Below are positions 22,001-33,893 of a stretch of 62,883 bases of DNA, in pieces (positions within the stretch are counted from its first letter, which is position 1; each line of letters begins with the position of its first letter). A program made the position numbers and the translations under genes. A model generated the notes under the pieces. It did not search any database and was not told the origin of the DNA. It saw nothing but the letters and a program-made list of their open reading frames with translations. Source of the stretch: Hypsibius dujardini (lineage: Eukaryota > Tardigrada > Eutardigrada > Parachela > Hypsibiidae); the NCBI GenBank assembly GCA_001579985.1, contig LRSR01010877.1, forward strand, positions 1 to 62,883. The letters are read 5' to 3'.

Positions 22001-23045
22001 ATGGATCTTCGAATGACTGCATACCTTCCTGCCGTTTTTCAATGCTTCTTTATCTAATAAAAACCCGTCTGCATGTCTGTATCGTAGGTCTGCCGGTAAA
22101 AAGACGTACATTCAAAAAACCGCGAATAAGTCCATTCTTAATAAATTCCTTCTGCTTCTCCGGCGGCAGATTCTCATCCTTCAACTGCTGAAACTCCTCC
22201 GTCTCCATCACGTAGCGCACCATATGTTCCGCGCAAAATTTGGACACCTTCCCACCGGCATGTCCGTCGAAGACGCCGAAAAACGACCATTCGTCGAAGG
22301 GCGCACCCAGCCCGGTCAAGGCAGTGTGTGCATCTTCCTGAAAGCAACCGAGAGCCACAATTAGACCGAGCAAGGAGGCAGACCACACAAACTGATAACA
22401 ATTTGCTAAAGCAATCAACGAACAGAATAAACAATCCCCTTAGGACTGAACAGTTTATCTTATTCTCATTTAATTTCGCAACAGTTTATCAGGAATGTAA
22501 GTTTCTAATTCAATTTTTAAAAAAACTTGCGCTATTTAAATTTTGATATTTTATTAAAAAGGGGAAAGGGAAATGTCAATTATTATTATCATTATTCGAT
22601 GTAAATATACATAATATACCGTGAATTTACAATTAATACGTAATTTAATTTAGATTCGAAAGCTGATTTAACAAATAAATATTCAATACATTAGCAAACA
22701 CTAAAATGCAGGTTAGTGTTCAATTTGAGGAAAAGGTCATTTATTCAACCAACAATCAATCAACCAAACCACATCTTGGATATAACAGTAACTCACTCAA
22801 ATTAACAATCAATCAACCGATCAATCAATGTAATGCTTGTCTACAAGAAAATAATAATAAAATTTAAAAAAATTTGGCAAACGTGGTTCAATTCAATCAC
22901 TTAATCAATCGAGCTGCTCTCTCAAAGCCGTACGCACCATATCAATCCGCCATCCCTGCATGGAGCAGAGGGCATAACGCAGACCATTCCCGCTGCCCTG
23001 TTCGTAGTGCTTATCCGTCTTGGGTTTATCCAGGAACGCTCCCAT
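19056..23045 (-). CDS. PPM1A/B-like: PP2C-type metal-dependent Ser/Thr protein phosphatase, PPM1A/PPM1B ortholog
   Basis: Monomeric Mg/Mn-dependent phosphatase. PPM1A/B relatives switch off stress MAPK, TGF-beta and IKK-type signalling. Seven exons (22938-23045, 22110-22337, 21653-21826, 20724-21059, 20256-20373, 20014-20137, 19056-19389) give 473 residues with all phases consistent. The N-terminus MGAFLDKPK is the PPM1A/B hallmark, including Gly2 for myristoylation. Metal and catalytic motifs are intact: RIDMEDAH (31-40), VFDGHAGG (Asp60-Gly61), [19 protein letters not shown] (196-204), CDGVWD (Asp243) and GSRDN (Asp286). An Ala/Pro/Thr-rich C-terminal extension of about 100 residues follows the helical region LALERKGV; it is longer than in human PPM1A (382 residues). 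Introns contain TGTC/CAGG repeats. Neighbours: peroxidase downstream and a divergent SNX gene 5.3 kb upstream. Confidence 0.96.
19600..19950. repeat. Degenerate CAGA/GGCA tandem repeats in PP2C intron
   Basis: Intron 19390-20013 is filled by imperfect gcagaca and gacagaca units with a longer, weak super-period. It is noncoding, although it keeps several frames open for 90-150 codons. Confidence 0.8.
21165..21390. repeat. Tandem CAGGCAAGCATTCAGGCA-type repeat
   Basis: The word caggcaagc followed by at/ac/tt and ttcaggca recurs about five times at spacings of roughly 35-60 bp, interleaved with gcagatta. It lies in the PP2C intron 21060-21652. Confidence 0.75.
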
Positions 23046-26000
23046 CTCGTAGGCGGCGGCGGCTTTCGAGCTAGCGTTGGCTGCGGACGCAGCGGTGGTG
23101 TGAAGGAACGGTAGGACAGACCGAACGAGCCGCGTAACCGCCTGCTGAAAGGTGCGACGCGTCCAAATGGTGACGCGGGATTATGGAACAATGAGGGGAC
23201 AAACAAGTGCTCCGTGGCCGGAAGTGTGTGTGTGAGTAGGAGGGGGCGAATTCCACTTGACTTGAGAAAGTCCGCGGCCCACAATCAGGCACACCTGGAA
23301 AGAGAAGGGGGAAGGTGGGCAAGAAAATCGATTAGATAAAGCAAAACAAACAAAAACAAAACCAGGCGCAAATGCTTGTTTCCCGGTAAACTTTGCAATT
23401 ACTGGGCAGGGAGCGTGGCCCCCTCATTTGCGTGACATAGGGGTCCAACCGAACAGCCCATCCCCGGGGGCATAGTACAGGCAGAAATATAGGCGCCACG
23501 TAAAGAAGCGGGATATGAATCTAGTTTCATTTATCTTTCACTTTTACCAGAATTTTCCGTCGAAAAATGAGAGTCCACAACATAAAAAGATTTTTTGATC
23601 GGCGGGGTGTTAATCCTGGAATCAATTAATCGATCATCCCCAGAGGCGAAGAGATGGAATAGAGCAAAATTGATCACTCAATCAACCGCTTGAATATTGC
23701 AAATGGGTCCGAAAAGAGTCATCAAACCTGACCTAACTGTAACCGTTTGCTGTAGCAACAACAAATAACAATGAAACTGCTACTATAATCCTTAAAACTG
23801 TGCGAGGCAAAAAGCTACGAATGGAACGGACGTTAAAAAATACTACTGAAAAAATAGTAGTAACGAATCTAATCAAAGCATAATCAACCAATCCATCAAA
23901 CAAGGGACAGCAGGATAAAGTCAAACACAAACCGCGACAATCAATCAAGCAAGCAGCACGGGTAATGGGGAAACAATGCTGTTTCAGCTTTTAGCCATGA
24001 GACTCATGAGATTTTCTCACGACTTTCGCTACGATAAAACTCTTCTCGCGACTTTGCCTAAATAAAAAGTAAGATAAATATCTTAGTCTCGCGAAATTTT
24101 CAATTTCGTAAAGTTGCTAAAATAGCGAGGAATCCAGCCAAGACAATCAGAAAATGGAAAACATACAGTAATGTTGGGAATGGGAACTACTAGTATCCAA
24201 TCAAACAATCACTCAGAACTCGCAATCGAAAAGCTACAAGAGCGTAAAATGTACTACAAAGCACTTTAGTCTTCCAACCGTTTAGAACATTAAATAAAAT
24301 TTCCACTTATATCACTTACTTATAATTTCAAAGCATACAAAGAATGTCAATAAATTGAAATTGGTTATATTAATCAAATATCGTTCCTTCTGCACTGCAC
24401 CAATACTACAGACAGGGTGACGGTCTGAAAGTGCACAATTAGTCTTATTACTACAGCATTACCGTATCATACCGCCAGGTAATAATACCGGGGGGTGAGT
24501 GAGTATATGGTGTGAATAGGTTTCAAAATGCGACACCACACAGCAGGGGAGGAACTGGATGAGGCATGGAAGCCACACACACACGTTGTACCTCGTTAAA
24601 AAGTCAGGCGCCTCTTTTCCCCGCATCCGCCAGGCAAAACAGCTGTCGATTATTTTCACAACAACAATATGCGACAGGACAGATCAAAGATTCGTAAATC
24701 GCAATGCCCTACACGTACATACCCTGTTGACAGACTCGCACATGCACAAAATATGAATACAACAAAGTGGGAGGACTCTTTCTCTCATTTCATGGCCTCC
24801 GACGATTCTGCGAATATAGCACAGGGTTCGTCATGCGGAAAAAGAAAACGAGAATTTCAGTTGATAAGAACCTCCAGGCTTCGTTCAGCAACACGGATGG
24901 TGCACCAAAGGGGGAAAAAGACTGTAATTATGGTGAGCCATCTGGTGCACAATATATCCCAAATCTGGTAAATCTTACAGCGCCCAAATTCCTAAACACT
25001 TTAGTCAGTATTTCAGTAAGTGACATGATTTAAACATTTTAATACATGTCAATCAAAGTAGTCAAGGACAGGCATTTTATTTTAATCAACATAAGATATC
25101 AACATAAACAATGAAATTACAAGTACAAATCGATATGATTGTAAAATATAAAATCAAACCCAACAACAGTTATACCAATCTATCTTTCATGCAAAAGTAC
25201 ATAATTACATACTTTTTTATTCTAATATATTATATTACATAAATTCTTCCAGTTCATTTCATGAGATTCTAGTTGCATATGAAAAAGAACAGCGGAAGAT
25301 ATACCAGGTACAGTACTTTAAAGCACAGTAATACGTAAAGTATTTAAATAAAACCAAATATTGTGATGCACACTTTTGAAAACTCGTGGTTCTAAAGAAA
25401 GTAAACATATTCAATTTGCCTTTTTTTGATTGCAAAGTTATTCAAAACTAAACCAAGGGCCAAATCATTATCGCTCAGTTTTCAGTTTCCTAAAACTTTG
25501 GCCTACGTGGCGCACCATAATCAGGAACACAAAATGCGCACTGCGCACAATTCAAGCAGAACCGGACTTCCGGTGCACACGAATCGTCGCTCCGCCGCGC
25601 CCTCATCCGTTCTGACTTTTGCATCCCACAATGTGTGTTCGCGATTGTGCGAAAGAGGGGGTGAGAAATCGGGGGCTTGATTTGTGATTTTTTCGATAAG
25701 TCCTCGAGGAGAAAACACTGGCCTGCCGTCGCCGCGCGTGAGAAGTAAGCGCAAACAAATCGATTCCTTCACGCGCGCGCAGCGAACGTTTCACCCCATC
25801 GAGAAGGATCACAAAGAAAATCTGCCCTCCCTGGCGTAGCTAATTTTAACACCATTTAGCCTACGGGGGTCACTCAATGAAGAAGAAGGAAGAAGGATAA
25901 GAAACAGACTGTCAGGCACAAAAAAACCAAACTCCTGACAGACAGATCGAAAAAACATAGACAGACCGATCCAGAAGTTCTTCAGAGTGTTTCATCAGGA

Positions 26001-28355
26001 TATAGACAGCCAGGCACGAATAAGCAGACAATCAGTTACACGAGACTCAGGCAGGATATACAACCAGGCAAGTGAAAAGACAGAAACTTAGCGAATCAGA
26101 CATTTGATTCAGTCAGGATACAGACCGACCGGCAGACACGGGAGGATGTACGCAGGCAGACAGACAGACTGAACGACATATATTCAGGCAAATAAACATA
26201 TCAAGTCAACAACAGAGCGAAGGAACAGACACAATTACGCAGAGAGACGGAGCAAGAGGACAAACGAAAAGTCGACTCTATTCTCCCGGTTGATTCTTTC
26301 ATCTAATCCTTCGAGACTTCGCGCGTGTGTACACGAAGCCTGGTACGTGTTTGGTGTGGTTAAGTTCATGCGGGTCTTTTCCAACAATTGGCGCCAGGGC
26401 CTCTCCTCATCAGTCTCATCCGTCTGCCGGGAGAGTGGCAACCTTTATGCAAATTGTCAGGGAAGCCCGGTGGAATAATCGATGGGCATGACCGGCACGC
26501 ACACGGCGCGAAAAGCTCAAGGGGAAGCAACGACGCACAAGCGTTTCGTCCCCCCAACCCGGCAGAGAAGACGACGCGACGCTACCATCGTACCACAACA
26601 CATACACACACACACAAGGATCGAGAGTGAGAGAGAGAAGGGAGAGACGGAAAGTACCGCAGAACCACTTGGGGTTCACGTCCCCTTCTCCTTGCATTTC
26701 CTGCCACAGGAAAAGTAACCAGGCGCCGCTAAGACGAAAGATTAATAATCCAGGATCCCGGAGAATTTTGCATCTCTCTCCCTTTCGCTCTCTTCCTTAG
26801 ATGGAATTTTAGGCTGCGAAGAGACTGCGTTGGTACGCCTGAGAAAAATCCACAGAGAAAGATGTGAAAAGACGTTTCGGGTACCGGCACATTCATTTCT
26901 CAGCTTCCGGTCATGTCAAAAGTCGTCCCGTGGTGTAGTCGGATTATCCCGGGACCGGGGAAGCAAAAAAATATTAACCAGCATTGATTAGCCTAGAGAG
27001 CAACCCTTCCCGGCAGCGGGGAGAAAAATGCGCCAGACAAGAACACCGGTGGCTAAGAAAATGAAGCACCATCATCAATAGTTACCATATAGGCAAGCAA
27101 TCAATCAAGCCCAATGGAACAATCAACCGCTCGTAAAGAGGACCAATTCATCAATCGACAGCTTTACCACTTTATACTGTACGCTCACATTCTCTATTCG
27201 AAATATCAAACAAAAAAGTTTCACGCACTAGCATATGTAAGGCTACGGTAACATAAGACATAATCATGCAAGGAAGATTTCCAAAATTACGAATGCAGAC
27301 TACGCAGTAAAAAGAGCAAGAGTGACTGAGTGAACGTGGCCAGAATCAATAAATCGTTCAATCAATCAACAGCGCCAAGCCCTTCTAAATGTCAGTCAAT
27401 ATAGCAATCAAGGGAAGCCGTACAATAATAAATAATGATGTACCGGGATTTACCCCCTACAGTGCATGAAACACTTTCATTTTGTAGTGATTTGTTTATG
27501 AACTATGAAAAAAACGAGAAGGGATAAATATTTATCAATGAAGATCGAACAACAACGCCAGAACCCTGATCAGTGTTCCAGGAAACCAACCAAGGAATCA
27601 ATCAACAGCAGCCCACCAGGCAACAATGACCCGCCCCACAAGAGCACGATCAGAACACAATGAATAAACTTCCAAACCGACATGTAGAACGAGCAGTCAA
27701 GCTTAACTCTACGACACTTACCGATGCTTCTGCGATGGCGAGCGTTACCAGACTTTGAATAAGCCGTTTCGAACTCAGCAATCTTTCTCTCATCAAAAAA
27801 CGTCAAGAGTGATTTCGGCCAGATTTCTTCCACCTTCCACCAACGCAAACACATGAGCCTGAGTAAAAACCCAAAAATTTCACGTTCATGATTTGGACAC
27901 TTTTCTCGATGAAAAGAATCATCTTACCTTGCAAAACATAAGTTTCCGCTGGAAGTTTATGAAAACGCTAATTTCGTCAGGGGTCCGTTTTCAGCAAGGG
28001 CCGGGGGGGGGGTGAATAAACACGCCCATTGGCACGGCCATACTAGGAAGCGTTGTTTGACTGCAAATGAAATGAAAGTTTCTACTGCCAGGCGCCATGC
28101 TTAATGTTTAAAAAAATCCTCATTAATTTTCATTTTTTTTCAGTGGTGAAGAGTCGGGAAGATAGGAGTGAATGAAGACAGAAAAGCTGGACAGATAATT
28201 TTTCCCTGCGATTTCCCCCAGGGGTCCATTGGGCGCGGCCCCCTGAAACCACCATCAGCTGGCGGACGTGCAAAATTATTATTCAGAAATCAAGTTTTAT
28301 TTCCGACGCAGTGACCTCCTTCACACATTCCTCCGTTTCCCACACCGCCACCACC
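23046..28355. other. Long divergent intergenic region between PP2C and SNX genes
   Basis: 5.3 kb between two start codons facing away from each other. No coding region recognised. There are CG-rich patches at about 23040-23300, 25560-25800 and 26450-27000, which could hold promoters or untranslated first exons. It also has CAAT-type tracts, CAGG/CAGA repeats at about 25920-26220, and AT-rich stretches at 22560-22860 (intronic) and 25080-25420. Short open frames in the CG-rich patches show no family signature. Confidence 0.55.
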
Positions 28356-31300
28356 ATGGCAGACGACCGGGAACCTCCTCCCATTTTCACCGATGTCAAC
28401 GTGAAACAGGACAGCGACCATGAAGAGGACTTGTTCCAATCCGCTATTGAGGTAAAACGCACGTGGCAGCCAGCAGATTGTAATTGACGCAGTGATGGTA
28501 GAAATGAGTTGACTGTCCTGCTGACGTCATTCTGGCAAAAGCACCCGTTTCTTATGCTCTGCCATCAAACCGAATTGCATCGACTGCACTTGAAATGGGT
28601 AGTTTGCCAAGTGCAACAACACTTCAAAAGGAGCTCGTTTCTACTTGATGGGCTGCAATTTGGCTGCAATTTGAATTAGTAATCTATTTTGTGGGTGGAT
28701 TGTGTAGGAGCCAGCACGGGATCCGTCGATGGACTCGATCGGCAACGGGCCATTCAGCAGCAACGACGACATTTCCACCGGGAATGACTTCATGTCCAGC
28801 AACAGCGGCGCCAGGGGGAAGGAAGAAAAGGAGAAAGTGCGTGATAGGGAAATGGACGCGGCTTCCACTTCGTCCACCATTATTTCCAACATCAACTACT
28901 TCCCCGATACGTCGGGCGGGGATGCCGCGTCGAATAGCGGGCGGTTTATTAAGGAGGTGCGTGAATAAAGATTTAAAATATAATTTGTTTTTTTTGTGGC
29001 GGCGTTTTGCAGCGGTCTTCTATTGGATTGATTGATGGATTCGTGAAAGGCAGTTGAGTGGCTGAGTTGATCTATTGATTGGTTGATTGACTTTTCATTC
29101 GTTTTAATTTTATTTCATGAAGGATGATTTTTGTGTGAAGTGCTGAGTACAAGTACTGCTCTTTTAAGTTGACTAAGAGTATCTTGGCTATTTTTTACTT
29201 TGAATTTCGTCATTTTAGATTTTTAAATCTATTTGTATTTTATTCAATTGGTCTATCCATACCAGCAAATGTGAATTTACGCGAGTATTAACAATATTAA
29301 CAGCAGCTAAAAAAATTTATATTTTAGTAATAGTAGTTTGCTGAAAATATTTTGAAGTATTTGCAATTGTTTTCCCCGTTTTGATTCATACTATTTCTCA
29401 AATCATCAGTTTTCAGGTAAAATGAAAACATGAATTGAAGAATCGTACCAGATTGCGTATATTTATTTATTTGTTTGTTTCTGCAGATGTCCCAGGAGGA
29501 GGAAAACGAAGAAGACGATAAGTTCCCCATTGTGATCAGCGTGTCTGAGCCGCAGAAAGTCAACGAAGGTCTCCAGGCATTTGTTCAGTACAAAGTGCAG
29601 ACTGAGACTAGCTTGCCTATCTTCAAGAAGAAAAAGTTCTCCGTCCTCCGCCGCTTCAGCGACTTTCTCGGACTCCATGAGAAACTACAAGTAATCTATT
29701 TTTGAGTCCGACGCAACGAATCTGTATAGAAATTCCTTATGCATGAGTTTTAATTTTTAAATCTAATTTGCATTTGAAGGGAAGATTTAACAAGTTCGAC
29801 AAGTTTGAACGTATAATAAATTTCGAAATTTAAAATGAGATTTAAATCGGTTTGATAACACGATTTTCAGTTCCTCGTATCAAATGCTCGAATTTAATGT
29901 TTTAATTACAGTGAAATGTATTTTTTCACATTTTCTGCTAATTGTAGGAGAAGCACCTCCACCTGGGGAGGTTGGTCCCGCCCGCACCGGAAAAGAGCAT
30001 GATCGGCACGACCAAGATGAAGATGTCAAAGGGCGACACGACCGGGCAAGAGTCCAGCTCGGGAGAGTTCGTGGAACGCCGCCGCGCTGCCTTGGAGCGA
30101 TACTTGAACAGGACCGCGCAGCATCCGGTGCTGCGGATGGACCCGGATTTTCGGGAGTTTTTGGAGATGGATGAGGCGCTGCCGAAGGCGAGCAATACCA
30201 GTGCGTTTAGTGGAGCGGGAGTGATGCGGCTATTTAGTAAGGTCGGAGAGCAGGTGACGCGGATGACCGGAAAGATTGAAGAGAAGGATGAGGTTGGTTG
30301 AGCAATTATGTCCTTCTGTCTATCTGTCCTGTCTATCTGTCTGCCTGCCTGCCTGTCTGCAAGTCTGTAAGTCTGTGTGTGTGCGTGCCCATTTGACTGT
30401 TTGTCTGTTAGTCTGTCTATCGGTCTATCTGCCTACCTGTCTGTCTGCCTGTTTTTGGAACGATTTTGGAAACTAGTGTCCCATTTCTCTTTAGTGGTTT
30501 GAGGAGAAGACAGTGCAAATTGACAACATGGAGACGCAGTTGAAGAAGCTCCACGCCAGTGTGGAAGTCCTCTTCCATCATCGACGAGGTTCGTTTTTCC
30601 CATCAGCACGAGCGTTTTCGCTCCCTACCGCATGTTGATGTCTGCTTCGTTCACGGTCTGAGGTTGTGTTATTGTCGTTGCAGACCTTGCCAACAGCACG
30701 GGAATATTTGCGAAGAGTGCCGCGATGTTGGCTAACTGTGAGGAGCATACATCTCTGTCACGCGCCTTGAGCCAGCTGGCGGAGACGGAGGAGAAGATTG
30801 ACCTGCTGTATCAGGAGCAGGCAAATGTGGACTTCACGTTATTTGCTGAACTTTTGCGGGATTATATTGGTCTTCTTGGAACCGTTAAAGTAGGTCCTAA
30901 GACAGACAGGCAGACGAACAGACTAGCAGACATAGGCAAACAGACAGACGGGTGGGTTGGCTTGACAGACAGGCAAATAATTAGGCAGATGGGCAGACAA
31001 GTAGAAAGACAAGTAGAAACCTGACGGAGATTACATGCAGACAAGCAGGCAGACAAGTAGGGAGATAGGCAAACAGACGGGCAGTCTGATAGACAAATAG
31101 ACGGATATATGGAAGGAACAACCGACAGATGGACAGGCAATTGGTTGGTGCTAATCTCTTCGTCTTTTCAGGAAGTGCTGCATCAACGTGTGAAAATCCA
31201 CTCGAACTGGACGTCGGCACAAACCACACTGGCCAAGAAGCGCGAAGCAAAAGTCAAACTCGAACTCGCCGGAAAGCACGACAAGGTTCAGGCAGCTCAA

Positions 31301-31926
31301 GAGGAAGTCCGCGAGGTTTGTTGACAATTTGTACGCATCTTGTTGTTTTTTTTCGGACTAGCAAGTTTTTGTTCCGTTTTTCCAGTGGGAAGAGAAGGTG
31401 GAAGCTGGTGAGAAAGAATTTCAGAACATATCCGCCATGATTAAGAAGGAGATGGAGCGATTCGACCGGATTCGAGTTCGCGACTTCAAAGAGACCTTGG
31501 TCAAGTATCTGGAAGCGCTGATGCTCCATCAGCAACAGGTGAGGCATGTTTGTCTACTTTGTCTGTCTGATTCTCTGTTCCGGTTAGCCTCATTGTCTTC
31601 CAGTTGGTGAAAAGTCTGTCCGGCGATCTTTATGCCTGCTTGTTTGCGTCCATCGGATTTTCTCTCGATCTATCTCTTTCCGTTTGTCTTTTTGACAGCT
31701 TGTCTGTTTTTCTGCCTGCGTGCCTGTTTGTGTGTCTGTCCGTCAGTATGTCTGTCTGTATCTTTCTGTCTTGTCTATTTGTCTGTCTCTGTCTGTATAT
31801 CTGTCTCTCTTTATGTCTCTGTCTTCACACTTTTACATTCTTTCTATTGTTTCTTCTCTCGAATTTCAGCTCGTAAAGTACTGGGAGGCTTTCCTGCCGG
31901 AAGCGCGTTCCATTTCGACCAGCTGA
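28356..31926 (+). CDS. SNX1/2-like: Sorting nexin of the SNX1/SNX2 type (retromer PX-BAR protein)
   Basis: Membrane-bending subunit of the SNX-BAR/retromer coat, which retrieves cargo from endosomes to the Golgi. Nine plus-strand exons (28356-28451, 28708-28956, 29487-29690, 29948-30292, 30495-30588, 30684-30889, 31172-31315, 31386-31538, 31870-31926) give 515 residues, close to human SNX1/2. The start has a strong context (ccaccATGG). An acidic, Ser-rich N-terminus (1-125) precedes a PX domain (about 128-250) with RRFSDF at 170-175, whose Arg binds PI3P in the family, and [21 protein letters not shown] domain follows (about 280-510), including WFEEK, SLARALS-like [16 protein letters not shown], and a C-terminal [12 protein letters not shown]. 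Introns 4, 6 and 8 contain TGTC/CAGA repeats. A polyadenylation signal AATAAA lies at 32200-32205. Confidence 0.96.
30303..30460. repeat. TGTC/TGCC repeat in SNX intron 4
   Basis: Period-4 TCTG and CTGC units lie between exons 29948-30292 and 30495-30588. Further arrays in the same gene lie at about 30895-31140 (CAGA orientation) and 31640-31830 (TGTC orientation). Confidence 0.85.
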
Positions 31927-32199
31927 AGATGGGAAGGACGTGCTAACTACGAAGGAACGAATTATTTTTAAACCCTCCAGTGGACCATCACGTCGGTTTG
32001 CTCTTCATACATTGATTCCGTTCTGCGAAATTAAATACTTCTTTTTGTACTTATCCCTTCCTCGTTATGTTTTCTGTGTACAATTTGCACGACAAATTTT
32101 GAGTTGACGTTACATCCCTTTTAATTCCATGTCATTTTTTACTAGTAATATTTCCTTAGACCTGTCAATCTTTTCACCTTGCCCCTGTGACAGACAATT

Positions 32200-32205
32200 A
32201 ATAAA
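32200..32205 (+). terminator. Likely polyadenylation signal of the SNX gene
   Basis: AATAAA occurs 274 bases after the SNX stop codon and is followed by an A-run and a T-containing stretch. It is the first good hexamer downstream; usage is inferred. Confidence 0.5.
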
Positions 32206-32285
32206 AAAAGTCGTTTAGCACTTACATAATTACATTTGTCTAGGACTTGCACCTGCGTACTATGTGTTATACGAATACTGCAGTA

Positions 32286-32535
32286 TACTGTAGAATTCCG
32301 ATCAACTGGTGCTATGTGCGATCACCTCAGTCAAGAGACCGGAGCTGATTGGTTGCAAAATGGGAGACCACAAGACTGCACGTGCTTGATTGCTTACATT
32401 CTCGCTACAAATTGTGTCAGAATAGGGTGATTGATTGCTTGATTGAAGCACGTCAGGGTTTTCGGCTACTAACTAATTTACTTGCGGGGGGGGGAGGTCC
32501 AAGAATCAGCACCAGTTGATCGGAATTCTACAGTA
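32286..32535. mobile_element. 250-bp element with perfect 28-bp terminal inverted repeats
   Basis: The 28 bases at 32286-32313 (beginning tactgtagaattccg) recur as an exact reverse complement at 32508-32535 (ending cggaattctacagta). The interior of about 194 bp has no ORF of note, but has a G9 run. This fits a young MITE-like element just 3' of the SNX gene. Confidence 0.7.
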
Positions 32536-32579
32536 CCATATAACATGTAGTGTAGTTAAAATATGCCGTGTTTGAAATT

Positions 32580-32830
32580 AACTAACATGTTAAATAAATT
32601 TAAATCCACCGGTATAAGTTTCGTTTAAATAAAGAACGTATTTTATTTAAATATCCTAATTTTTAACATAAATTTAGAGATTTTAAACGAACACATGCTT
32701 TTAAATATCAGTTTCAGTTTGTGTAATCTGAAATAAAATAAAATTGTATCCTTTTTAATGATAAGCCACTTTTTACGCCAATTAAAAAATATCTTTAAAT
32801 GTACTTGAACAACTCAAATGACGTCCCATT
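32580..32830 (+). repeat. AT-rich dispersed repeat family, copy B
   Basis: It shares the ordered words 'tatcctaat', 'aaatttag.ga', 'tttaaa', 'tttaaatatc' and a terminal 'ataagccactttttacgcc' with the copies at 7300-7515 and 44235-44560. Intergenic, no coding. Confidence 0.65.
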
Positions 32831-33230
32831 TGCCATTCTCCCTCTTTGTAATGTTTCTTTTTAAATATGACATTGTGGTAATATCATAATATTTTAGTAT
32901 ATTAAAATAGGTTAAAAATGATTAATATTATTAAAATGAAAGTGGACCAAAACAGTGGATAATTTATAATAAAAGGGGTAAATTATTGCAATCCACTTTA
33001 ATATTTTTATTTAATAAGCCTAATGTCGGTCTAATTAATACTTCAGTATATAAATTACAGTCTAACAACCCGAAAAACAGGGGATTTTAATAGAGCTATT
33101 AATATATTAAAAACACTTAACTCTTCATGACCATGGACGACGGCAGTCGACATGATACGTTGCGGGGAAAGCGATACGCTCCTCAGAAAAATACGCGATC
33201 GCGTCAGCAGAAAAAGTCAGCGCAGAGAGA

Positions 33231-33237
33231 TGACTCA
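33231..33237. promoter_or_regulatory. AP-1 (TRE) site upstream of Fos, site 1
   Basis: Exact TGACTCA consensus 657 bp upstream of the Fos start codon. Two more copies lie at 33410 and 33689. Confidence 0.5.
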
Positions 33238-33409
33238 TGCCATTGCACACAACTGTTCTACGGAAGTTAAAATCAGTTTGCCGTTGCGCTTCTGGCCCTA
33301 CCTCGTTCTTCGTTCTTGCCCCACTCCTTCTCTGACGTGTTAGCTTTTTTCTTTTTCAAACACACACACACACACTAGTCACACACGCGTGGTCTCATCT
33401 CTCATCCGT

Positions 33410-33416
33410 TGACTCA
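33410..33416. promoter_or_regulatory. AP-1 (TRE) site upstream of Fos, site 2
   Basis: Exact TGACTCA in context ccgttgactcaacac. It lies about 220 bp upstream of the TATA-like sequence at 33632. Confidence 0.5.
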
Positions 33417-33630
33417 ACACTGCACAAGATTTTTTTCTCGCTTAACTACCCTCACCACAACTCGGACCACAGTTCGCCCCATTTTCACCGCGATTTCGGC
33501 CACTTCTTCACGGTCAGTTTCAGTGTGAATAAGCCCCCGACAATGGAGGGGAGACTGTCTTATCTGAAAAGCTGAAAAATGTGTGTTTGTTTGAAGAGTG
33601 TATAGAAAGTGCCCTAATCGTGCTTCTCGC

Positions 33631-33638
33631 TTATATAG
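33631..33638 (+). promoter_or_regulatory. Candidate TATA box of the Fos gene
   Basis: TTATATAG stands in an otherwise GC-balanced segment 256 bp before the start codon. It would place transcription start near 33660, leaving a leader of about 230 bases. It is a sequence match only. Confidence 0.4.
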
Positions 33639-33688
33639 AGTGCTCAACGTTTCCCTCTTGGACAGACGGTGTCTCTCTCGCGTTGCGT

Positions 33689-33695
33689 TGACTCA
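33689..33695. promoter_or_regulatory. AP-1 (TRE) site near Fos transcription start, site 3
   Basis: Exact TGACTCA followed by GCA, so TGACTCAGCA, also an extended Maf-like half. It lies just after the position expected for transcription start. Confidence 0.45.
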
Positions 33696-33893
33696 GCAAA
33701 CTCTTTCTCCGTCCCTCGCTGTGAGTGTGTGTGTGTGCGAGAAAGACAAGAGAAGGCACATGAAGGAACCAGCTGAGCGAGTTCGCCATCCTCGTCTGTG
33801 TGTCTGAATAAGGGGATTGCTCATGCGTTGAGTGTGTGTGTGTGTGTGTGTGATTAGTGTGCACTGTGCAGTGTGCAGTGTATTCGCTTCGCG

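Larger units (their letters stand above)
31927..33893. other. Intergenic region between SNX and Fos genes
   Basis: Contains the SNX 3' UTR (to about 32215), the 250-bp inverted-repeat element, the AT-rich repeat copy B, an AT-rich stretch to about 33120, and then the Fos promoter and 5' leader with CA/TG microsatellites at 33360-33380 and 33720-33855. Confidence 0.6.

Noticed and set aside
26931-26942. tRNA A-box-like string tggtgtagtcgg in a GC-rich patch
   Set aside because: There is no matching B box (GGTTCGANNCC), no anticodon arm and no acceptor stem pairing downstream.
23046-28355. A hidden protein gene in the 5.3-kb divergent spacer
   Set aside because: Frames here are short and none shows a domain signature or consistent splice phases. 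Untranslated exons remain possible.
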